Shown in pieces: positions 23,122-35,100 of a DNA stretch of 64,000 bases (the stretch's first letter is position 1; each line of letters starts with the position of its first letter). The stretch lies in the NCBI GenBank assembly GCA_035578155.1, contig JAPWDM010000005.1, positions 53,760,454 to 53,824,453 on the forward strand, read 5' to 3'. Source of the stretch: Brachynemurus nebulosus (lineage: Eukaryota; Arthropoda; Insecta; Neuroptera; Myrmeleontidae). The position numbers were made by a program, and so were the translations under genes. Under the pieces are notes generated by a model. The model was not told the DNA's origin, did no database searches, and saw only the letters and a list, made by a program, of their open reading frames with translations.

Positions 23122-26100
23122 TCACACATATCATCTGTCTATCTGCCTGCATATACAAAACACGATGTTGTTTGATCCGAAAAATGTCCGATATCTACTT
23201 ACATATTAGATCCGCCTCTGTAGAAGAGGTAGTAGTGAAAGTGGCTAAGATCATGTAAGTGTGGTTTTTTAAGCACACAAGCAATGATACTGCACTTTCA
23301 TGCGAGTCACGAATTTCGGTTTTTCGGCAACTACCGAAAAATAATCAAAATTTAAAAAAAAAACATATTAGGACTTTGACCCAACTGAGACATTGTTTTG
23401 ACATTTAATACACATACACCAATGCATAGACAATCGTAGCTTACTTTCTGTCTAGGCACAATAGGTGTATGATAGATATCACACGTTTGCTGCACAATGC
23501 TACTGCAATACCTATATTACCTAGATAGAGAGCGAATTACGTTTGTATATGTACCTTACTGGTGTACACTTCTAGCGTTGTGTCGTAGTTAGTCAGATTT
23601 CATTTTACGCCGTACGGCGTTCATGACCATCAAATCTTCTGTAATTATTTAATAATTACTTCTATAATTATTTAACATGTTAATTTGTGAAGTAAATTTA
23701 CTTCATACACAAATCTCGATAGGTATTATAAAACGAAAATAAATTTAATAAAGAAAGAAAATCTACCAAATAAATTTTACTCAGAGATTAATTTGACATT
23801 TTTGTATATATTTTCTTTAAAATTCAAAATTACTTTTACGGTATATTATTTTTTAATTAAAAATGAAAATTTGATAAAAAAAACGGAAATGTTTTGGATT
23901 TCATATTATTATAGGTTTACAATATTGTTTCCGAGACTACTAAAGTAGCGGAAGCATTGTGATCACTTTTGAAAAATAAAAATTTTTTTTCCTCCAAAAT
24001 AAAATTTTTTACGTACATTTTACGTTTTAGAGCATCCTGAACAATTTTAGTTTCGTGTCTGCTCGTCCGTCCGTCTGTGTGTCGCCAGTCTGCACCAAGT
24101 GGCATAACTTTTGAACTATTCGATTGTTTTTAATGAAATTTTCGGAAATTATGCAGTTTGGTTCCTAGGTGGTCTCCTATGAATTTAATCGAAATCGGAG
24201 TAACTGTAGCTACACCGCTACCGTATCATTCCATTAATATACTAAATTGCATCAAGTGGCATAACTTCTGAACTATTCAATTCTTTTTTATGGTTGCTTT
24301 CATTGCATTTGGAATAATAGTATCCACAGCGCTACCATGAAATCCCATTAAATGTCAATATCTTATTTACTGCTAGTCCCACTTCGCTCAAATTTTTAAA
24401 GTATTTTGGGGGTTAGTTTCTAAAATATTTTTGCTGTTATTTTATAATTTAGCCTTTAAGTATTTTGAGTTACAACCAAGATCATTTGATTGATTAGTAT
24501 GTTATACTAATTAGGTTAGCCAGTTTCGTTAGTTTTTTGGTCCCAATTTTTAAATGCATATATAACTCAGTGGCGTAGAATCTAATTATTAAAAATTTGC
24601 AAACTAAATGGGTTTATATGATATAGGTATGTACGTATAAAAGATAATTTTTTACAAACGTCGAAAATAACTTCGTCTTGATAAAGGTGGATTGGCGAAT
24701 ATCTACTTACTTTAAATACAAAATATGCTTTCCATTTTTAAATTATACTTTTTACCTAATTGAACGTCACTGGTAAAATACATGAAAATTATAGAATTTT
24801 TGTGTAATTGTGGTATTTACTATGGTAATTAAAGATTTGTTTACTTTTGTAACTACGGAGATGGCTTGCCCGTAGTAAGCTGTTGTAAGAAAAATGGGTA
24901 TAGGACAATAACATGTAACTGGCCTACCTCTCTAGCAAATAGTGTCAGATTGATGTATCTTGAGTTACAACAATTTTTTATGAACTTTAAGGCGAAAATA
25001 TAATTTCACTGTAGGTATATTTGGTAGAATACTGTTTTAAAGTCTTTTACGAGTACAAGGAAGCTGTGTGCCACATCCTATTGCAACGTATTTTTTACTT
25101 TTTACAAGCTATGTTGAAATGTGACACGATCACCTAAAAATAGTATAATGAGTATATTATTCAAATGAGACATAAAAAAAATGTCCATCTTGAACACAAT
25201 TTTCATGTTTTTTTAAACACTGCCTAGAAGAATATTTTCATTTTAGATTAAAGAAAACGACGGCCTACCTCAAATTGTGTGCAATACTTGTACCGATAAA
25301 GTCACAGATTGGTATCAATTTTATGAGGATTGTGTGAGATTTCAAATGGAATTATTTAAACGCTCAAAGGATCAAGTAAGTCCACAAAATCTAAAAAAGT
25401 TAGTAAATAAGTCCATTCTTAAAAAATTTAATTTTTTAGAATAATAAAAATTTAGAAAGTGAAGAAAGCGTACTTGATCAATTAAAATCTCCAGACGTAC
25501 CAGTGGCGGAAAACACCGAGAACTCAATCAACATAAATATCAAGAAAGAAATCGCCGATAATGTTGAAGTTGAAGACAACATTGAGAAGATGTTGCGCGA
25601 AATGCATGGTGAAACGGCTGAAGAGGACGAACAACAACAACAACAACCAATAAATAACGAGCCATCGGCTGAACCTCAAAAACCCCACATAAATATACCA
25701 GAACAGCCAATTGAAAATGCCGCCCCAAATATAAACGACCAAGAAACACGCAATGAATCGGAGGACGACATGGAAATGGATGTTGAATTCTTAGAAGAGG
25801 AACGCGATTTAGTCGACCAGGCGTTGCTTCATCAACAAAAATTTCGTCAATCGATAATAAAAGAAGAACAACCAAATAGACGCAAAATCATTCGGATGGA
25901 TCGAAAACTTTCAGAAGAAGAGTTACGTTCGCTGTTGGAACGTACCGGTTTCAGTAATTTGTCGTTTGTTACAGTTTTAAAATTTGGTGGCAAACCGGCA
26001 TTAATGAGTTCCGACATTGATAAACATTATCGGAGTTTTAAGGAGAAATTAAGCCGAGCTAAAAATTCCGATAATAATAACAAACGTAATATTGATAAGG

Positions 26101-29100
26101 AATATTATGACACGGTAAGGCTTCGTATCTTTAGGACTAATTTTTTTTTTTAACGCATTACACACCAAGATATACGTAATACCGTGGGGGAGTTATTTTT
26201 CAGGGTCGTTTTTCTTATTAAAAGGATTTAGTAATATTTGTTTTTAATAAGCAATTTAACAAGTCAAATTAAAAAAAATCGGATATTTTTGGGACCAACC
26301 AAGAAACTAAAGTGTGAAATTTTTGCCAGATAGTACGGTGCAGTTATTCAAAAAAACGGCCTAACCTCAACATCCAAAGTAACAGTTTCATTCCAACTCC
26401 AAATTGTTCTATACAGTCCACATATTGTTTGGCAAAAAGTTACACCATTTGAGCGTCGGGTTTTGGGGGGAGGGGGTAAAAGTAGGCAAATTAACGAATT
26501 TCATCAGTTTTTTTTTAATATTTCGGAAATTATGGGGTTTAGCGTAAAAAGTGTCATATACAAAAATAATCTACATTAAATTGCGAACAAAAATGGTTCT
26601 GTGCATAATCTTGCTAAAGTGAACAGTTCCAGAGTTATGGAGAGTGTAAAAGTAGCAATGTTTAGTATTTTTAGCCACTGCTACATCTATCACCAGGTGC
26701 AGCAGTGGCTGAATAAGAAGAAGAATCCGCTCGAGTGGGGGTGGAAGAAGATTGACGAACACCTGACACCAATTACAACAGCACGTCCTGCAGCTCCCGA
26801 GGAATTACTTTCCCTCATAGTGTGCGCTTGCAAAGACGAATGCGTCCGTAACTGCGAATGCAGAAAGAGTGGTCTGGCCTAGGATGTGATAACAGGGATA
26901 CGAACATCATAGACGAAGATTTAGAAGAGGAGGGTGCTATGTTTGAAGAGGACTAATCGCAATTTCCTTTTACAAAACACAATCCTGTATAAAAAAAAAT
27001 TAGTTTGCTTAGTGATAATCTGGCATATTTTTTCCAAAAAATCTAAAAATACTAACAATTGCAACTTTTACACCCTCCATAACTCTGGAACTCTTCACTT
27101 CAGCAAGATTATGCACAGGACTATTTTTGTTCGCAATTTAATGTAGATTATTTTTGTATAGGCACTTTTTGCGCTAAACTGCATAGTTTTTGAAATACTT
27201 AAAAAAAGACTGACGAAAACCGTTAATTTGCCTACTTCTACCCTCCTCCCTCCCAAACCCGACGCTCAAAATGGTGTAACTTTTTACCAAACAATATGTG
27301 GACTGTATAGAACAGTTTGGAATTGGAGTGAAACTGTTACTTTGGATGTTGAGGTTTGGGTCTAATTGCACCGTACTAAGAGAGCCTGTAAAGGTCCGTG
27401 GGTAACAATTTACACAAGGGATCAAAAGAAAACACTTTAGTCCTGTGGCTATTATTATTTTTTACAATTCCGGATAATTTAACGCTTTTATTTTAACCAT
27501 AGAGAAAATTTTTTTGTCTCGAAATGCCGGACCTTTTACTGCCAGTGCCAAGTACAATAGATAAGGTTACAAAAAAGGAAAGAAAATCAGAGATGCCAAC
27601 ATCAAAAATGCCAACTTTAGGAATTTGCAAACTAGAAATTATGCTAAACCATCAAAAATCGGTCACAGATGGCGCCACTTGTACCTGTAAATAGAGTCGT
27701 GACATGTGTGCTGAACGCTGATTGGTTCCCGCATTTTCTGTCCAAAGTTTTCGTAAAATATATTGGAAATAAATTAAATATTAACAAAAATCTTTTAGTT
27801 TTACCTAGAAAGAATAATTAAATTACAAATTTTTAATTGCTCTTTAATTCATAACTTATTAACAATAATTATGTACTCAAAAATATTTACTTAAACATGT
27901 GATAATTAACTTTGAAGCTTCCCGCTCTGTTTTGAACAGAAAATAGATGACATGTCACGACTCTATTTATTATAGGGACTCTCCTGTAAATATATACATA
28001 TCAAAGTATTTTGAGTCGCCATATTGCATAAAGAGTTAACAATTAAGAAAAAAAATTATTTAATTAAATATCATTCAAATTGTATTACATCAAGGATACT
28101 TTAGATAAATCAATCAAATTGTACAATACAATAGAACTGTTTGTCTTTATCTACAAGTTTGATTTTTGTTTATTATTTTAAATTATCTGGCAATGCTATT
28201 TAAGTTAAATTTCGCTTGCTGATTGGTGGTGCTCTGTAAATTCTACTTGTTGATTGGCTTAAAAGCGGGAGCAAAAATATTTTTAGTCCCTTGAGATTAA
28301 ACATGTCACTTTATTCCTCATGTCACTTTACTCCTTATTATGAGCGATTAAATCAGATATTTTAGTTCCAATTTTTCCACCAAGTTTTATATACATCAAG
28401 GTCAAATACTATATATAATACGGTACGGAAGTTTACTTCTATCTCACTTCTATCCTGGAAATAATATACCAGGATCTTCGTTGCGGAGTTATCAAAATTA
28501 TATATGGCGTATAATGAGTTAATTTGAAAATTTCAATTTTCAGTTAGCCAAATCGTATGCGCATCACATCTTAGAAAGTGTTCAAACAAATTCGGAAATT
28601 TTCTTCCGATGTCCGGAATGTCGCGTTTATTTACCATCCGGCGAATTACCACGTCATATCCAAACTGATCACGGAAAAATCACAGCGTTATGTGATTTTT
28701 GCAAGTAAGTAACATAATACGTGAATTGTTACTGTAATTTTTAAATTATCTTCATTGCAGATTAATTTTACCATATGACTTTGAAACGAACAAAAATCTG
28801 ATTCGGGAACATATAGAATTACATAACGCTGATAAAATGGCCAATCATCCCGAAGTCATACTGAACACTTGTAAACTCTTAGAAAGCGACAATCCAGAAC
28901 TATTAGTCTCGTCAATTAAACAAGAAGACACAAATGACTTCACCTTTGTGTCGACAAATCCCAATAAGAAACCAACACAAAAATGTCGATATAGATGTTA
29001 TCAGTGTTCGGCCCGATTTCAGAGTGCGTAAGTATAAATAAATTTTCAAATATCTACAAAAATTTCAATAAATTTCTTTATAGCCATTTGGTTCGAGAAC

Positions 29101-32100
29101 ACGTTCGCTTCCATCGTCCCGAAGATGTCACGTGCCAATATTGCAACGAAAAATTCACTAGCCAATATAGTTTAAAAATGCATGAGAAGGCGAAACATTT
29201 AACCAAAGAAAATTCATTCACCTGCGAATATTGCAATTTAGAGTTTCAAGATGGACAGTCGTATGAGCAACATATCATGACCGAGCAGAATTTAAGTGCC
29301 GATCCCCTTAAGTGTCCTCACTGCTCAGAACAGTACGTAATGATATAAATTAGCAATGGGCGACTGTGAAAATATTTCAAGACTATGATCACATTTAGGG
29401 TGCGTCTTTTATCTTCCTCTTAAACTGTTTCTTGTCTTAAAGTTGCTCGTATCTTCTTCTTATCTTATTTTGTTGTCTTTTAACTTGCTATTAAGTCTTA
29501 AATTTAAGTTAAGAAGAAGATAATTTGAGAGTAGGATGAAGTTCCTCGTAAGTCACTTAAGAATCGGATATCTTTATTCAAGTAGAGTGAGAAATTCATT
29601 TTTTATATTTGTGCTGCTAATCTTCGATAATCTTCGTAAAACTTCGAATTGTTACATATTGTTGAAACCATAGAGTTGTACATGCATATATTGTATAAAC
29701 GCAAGAGGGCTGTATTCTCATTGTAGCATATATTGTATAAACGCAAGAGGGCTGTATTCTCATTGTACTTAAAAAACGAGCCAAAAAATCATAAATTAAC
29801 ACTCTCACCATTATATGTGAAGAATTCGTAAAGAAACGGTTGCATAAAACTTACTTTGCTTTTTCATAAGGAAAGCTAATCTTGTTTTTGGCAAACAAGT
29901 AAGTACTCTTGTGTATTTATATATCTATGAACTCGATGGTTACACAAAATGCTTGGTTAGAAAACGATTTAAAAATCCAACTCAAAATGATAGACTCCCT
30001 ATTAACTTAATAGTAACATTAACAGGAACATAAAAGACATACTTTTTGCTAATAGTAACATTTAAGTTAAGAATACTCTTTGTTAAGAGGAAGTTTGTGA
30101 AGAAAATAAAAGACGCACCCTTAGTTACTGACTCACTTACTAACACTAACTCTACTTATATAGCATAAAAAATATTATTGCCATAGGGCCCAGTGTTGGG
30201 CAAGATATCGAATTTTGTTATCTAGATAACAGATAATAGATAACATAATTTAAAACATCTAGATAAAGATAACAGATAATTTAACCATTATCTAGATAAA
30301 ATTTTAGATAACAGACAAGATCATGGCGGAAATGATTCCAAACTAAATGAATTCTATTTAAAATTAAAGAAATGCTTTGAAACATTTCTCTAATGCTTAA
30401 AAAAGTGTTGATATTTATTTGAATTATATGGTAGATCAAGTGATCGGAAAACGACATTTCATATTACACGACCTAATATTATTCTAGTTAATGACGGAAA
30501 TGATTCCAGGCTATAAGAATTCTATTTAAAATTAAAGAATTGCTTTTAAACATTTCTCTAATGCTTAAAAAAGTGTTGATATTTATTTGAATTATATGGT
30601 AGATCAAGTGGTCGGAAAACGACATTTCATATTACACGACCTAATATTATTCCAGTTAATGGTGGAAATAATTCTAAACTACAAGAATTCTATTTAAAAT
30701 TAAAGAATTGCTTTTAAACATTTCTCTAATGCTTAAAAAAGTGTCGATATTTATCTGAATTATATGATAGACCAAGTGGTCGGAAAACGACATTTCATAT
30801 TACAACACGACTAAATGTCATTCAAAATAATGGCCGCAATGATCGGTGGATGTAATTGGTCCGCATAAAATTATCCTAGATTTTACTGGGCCGTGGCTGA
30901 AAGAAGTTGAGAAACGCGGCACTAGGTTTATTTTACTTACTATTTCATTGATTAAACTCAATTTATTTAAGATATTTTTTTGATGAATTTTTTACTTCAA
31001 ATTCTAGAAAATTTAGTTCCTAGAAAAGCAATATTTTGAATTCAAAAGAATTCTATCATATTAGTTAGTGAATATAAGGCAATGGTGAATTTAATTTAAA
31101 TGTTCATTTTCAAATAATTTACGATTATGGCAGCTCTTCCTACAAAAACACGTTTAGTGGATTGTATGGTAGTGATTACTGATTAGTAATTAGTATTACT
31201 AATCATTCGAATATAAGGATCATTCAGTTACTAATTTCATAACCAATTTTTGAGATATCTTGTTAGTAGATCACTCGATTATGTAAATCTCTCTGTAATC
31301 AAGCATTGATACAGGGTTAAATATGATCCTCTCCCGATTTGAGAGTTGCCGTTGCTTTGAGAGAGAATCAGTCATAGTTCTAAAAGGAATTTCGTTATTT
31401 TAATAACAAAAACACTCAAGTTCGTCCTAATTCAATCAGCCACCCTAATTCAAATCACTTTTATAAGGCTTGATTTCGGAAAAAAGGAAATTTAATGACG
31501 TCAGCAAGTTTTCCTACAATTTTTCAATGCCTTAAAAATCATAAATAAAATAGTAGAATGGCGAAATTGGAAACGAATTATAGGTTTTCAAGGTCGTTCT
31601 TTTCATTTTTACCAAATTTGGGAATGTAAAACGAAGCACGAATATGGGAAGGTGGTCATAAAATTCGTAATCTCTCTGAAGGGGGATAAATTTAAATTTT
31701 GTTGAAGTTTTTCAATTATTACCTTAGTTCTACTGCAATTATCCCTTTTATTTTAACCATAGAGAAAATTTTTTTGCCTCAAAATGCCAAATAATTTTGT
31801 TTTTTAACGTGTTCTGTGCATAATTGTATATAAAAAATAAATAAATAAATATTTATTATTATTATCAAAAAAACTCGGAATTAACCAATTTAATTAGCGG
31901 CAATAACTGACAGACGTTTTTGGGATTTAGTAGTTTCTAAAGTTAGTGTTTCACCTAAGATCTAGATTTTATAAAATTATAATTTTATTGGGACGTGGCT
32001 TAAATTTTAATGTAATCGTAGGTGTGACATACTTAAAATTTAGATTTTATAAAATTTTGTCTCTAAATTGACCTTTCACTGCCAGTGACAAGTATAATAG

Positions 32101-35100
32101 GTATGGTATAGTTACAAAAAAAGGAAAGAAATCAGAGATGCTAACATCAAAAAATGTCAACCCTTGGAATTTGCAAAATAGGAATTATACTAAACTATGT
32201 TGGTAAAATTAAACATTACTTACAGTTATACTGTATGTCGAAAAATCAGTCACAGATGGCGGCACTTGTACCAGCGAATATATACATATTAAAGCTTTTT
32301 GAATCACCATATTGTATGACGAGTTAACTCGTCTTAATTATTTAAAGCGTTACTAGTGTTTCTTATACGCTTCCTATCAAAAAATGTTAATAAAAATTTT
32401 TCAATACCAGTTAAGGTAGAATTTTTTTAAAATTTACGATATTTAAAAAAGTATTATGAAGCCATTTAAAAAAAAATATGACTCCTAATTTATTTAAAAG
32501 TTGAATCCGCCTTTATTCATAATCGCCCATCTTTAATACAAAAAATTTCAATAAAAATTTTAAAATTTGTAACGTCAAGAAAGCATTAAGGTGCATTTTC
32601 ATGCTGTCGCTAGTCGCTGATTTTTAGCGACAAATGCGGTCACGTGATGAAAATTTAATATGCGCGCCATCTAGAATAAATGCAGCGATAAATTTCAGCG
32701 TTTAGCGTCAAATTTTAGCGACAAATGTATCAAAAGTCGATGTATCGATATAACCCATAGATATATGTATAAATGACACTTGTTTGTAAACATTCAGCTT
32801 ATAAGTAACAATTACAGAGATTTGACTAAAGTAATAAATAAATACTGTTTTTGTAAATATATTAACAGAGAAAACCATGTCTAGTCTATTATATAATTAT
32901 CAAATGTGGATTTATCAGTATCAAAAAATTATCCGGCAAGCGCAAATTAATAGGATTCGACGAAGTAGGGTTATATCCACGCTTTTACTTAATCATATTG
33001 CTATTGTGAATAAAAAAAAAAAAAAAAAAAAAAAAAAAACACAGTATAAAAAAAAAAATATTTTGGGTTCACCCACTTTATAAATTGCGACAAGAACATG
33101 GATTTTTTGAAGCTGTATTCCCGACACTTTCTTCATACTCTAACAAATTCGAAAATTATATTCGTATGTCGGCAACTCAGTTTGAAGAATTATTATGTTT
33201 AATTGTGTACCACACAATTACACAAGCCCTTAAAAAAGCCACTTGCCCCATAAATTTACTAAAATGAGCATTAGATATGGTACGCATGTTGTTTATATGC
33301 ATTGTACTGTGATAGAATACGTGGAATAAGATTGTTGTAGGTTGTCTAAAGATAAAAATGTTAAAATGTATCAATAATAAAAGAAAGGAAACATTAACGA
33401 ATCTAAAAAAAAAGTAGCAGAAGGGTAAAAGAGGTTTTTAGAATCAGCTACCTAACTAGATTAGTGTTGATTCGATTGTTTAAATAACATTGACGCTGGT
33501 ATATCTGGCGAAAAAGCTAAACAAAATTTAGTTTTATCGCTACATTTATTCTAGATGGCGCGCATATTAAATTTTCATCACGTGACCGCATTTGTCGCTA
33601 AAAATCAGCGACTAGCGACAGCATGAAAATGCACCTTTATTGTACATAATAAATTGCGCAATAGAAACGCATGCGCTTTATTCAGTATTTTATTTTTAGG
33701 TGTACAGATTCGTATGGTTTAGCTGAACACATTAAAACTCATCCTGAACAAACAATATTTTGCGACTATTGTGGAATGGCGTTCGCATCTCGTATGGATA
33801 TGAAATCGCATCAAAAGCATGTACATTACAAGTACACTTGCACAAAGTGTGGTTGTAAAAATTATTCAAAGTAATTTTTTAAAATTTTACAATATAACAA
33901 ATTTTTAAAATATTTCCATTTTTAGAATAGCTCTTCGAAATCACATGCGCACGCATCATCCAGATGTGGGAACTCCCGGATCGCCGCACGCATGTACTCA
34001 TTGTGATCAAACATTTCAAACGGCCAATCGTCTTCGAGAACACGTGGTAAAAGTACATCAAACAGTCAAGAATTTCCAATGTCCGCTATGCGATTGGAAC
34101 TTCAATCATGAAATCAATTTGAAAAAACATTTTGAATTCCATATCGAGAAGGGTCACACGAATTGTAAAGTGTGTCAACAACCGTTTGAAATAGCCCGCG
34201 AGAAATTGGAGATATCCGATGTCGTGGCTCACAAAGAACAACACACCACAGAAGAGAATTTTGTTTATCAGCGACCGTACAGTCCTTCAGTGAGTCGAAT
34301 GACGCCGTGGCGGGAAGCGATACCACCACAGAGTGGAGCTCGTATGTTTTGTCGAGATTGTGGCGTTGCATGCTCGATTCCAATGGAATTGAGAAAACAT
34401 CAAAAGACGCATAAACCATTTTACTGTAATACGTGTCAGACAGTTTCAAATAACGAGCAAACGTATGTCCTCTACATTGTAACTCCTTTGATGGTTAAAA
34501 TATTTTGGATCGTCTATGAGTTATATTATCCTGATAAGTTAAAAGGCACTAACTTCAACTTTTTTCTAAAGCGTTTCCGAATCGGTCTAAATCTTTTTAT
34601 GACATAGAAAGCGATTAGTTACTTTGAAATTCATATCGGTCCCAACACCAGTTTGAAGTTGTTTTCAATGAAAGAAGGCCCTATGTAACAAACAAAGATT
34701 AGTAAATAAAAACACTTTACTTTGCAAAATACCACTTTTATTGAATATAAAAACTCTTATGAAATGTTTCGGTCAACATGACCATTCTCAAACGTGTAAA
34801 GATTACATTCAAATACATGCCTATTTATTCTAAATCTTACGAATTGTAGCAATGGATGATGGGAAATTAGTGGGGATAAAAATAGTGGGCGGAGTCAAAA
34901 ACAAGAAAAACAAGTTTAGGTGAGTTTTCTAGTGCTTCTAAAATATTTAGTCTGGGTCCTTTATTTGCTTCATGTAAAACTGTAACGTTTCTCTCCGGTA
35001 TGTATCCTGTGTCGACTAAATGTCTGGCAAAAGCGGAGTCAGATTTCTTGTTTCCGTAGCATACGAAGTGTTCGGCTCTGCGAGTTTCAAAACTTCTGCC

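Noticed and set aside
23019..23258. ORFs reading IYIYIY (also 42809-43069 and 60625-60861)
   Set aside because: They are translations of (TA)n microsatellites.
25524..25875. Minus-strand ORFs over zinc-finger exon 4 (and similar at 37486, 34114, 57161)
   Set aside because: Shadows of real + strand exons.
30325..30831. CRISPR or coding repeat
   Set aside because: The 168-bp units are true tandem copies with no spacers and no open frame.
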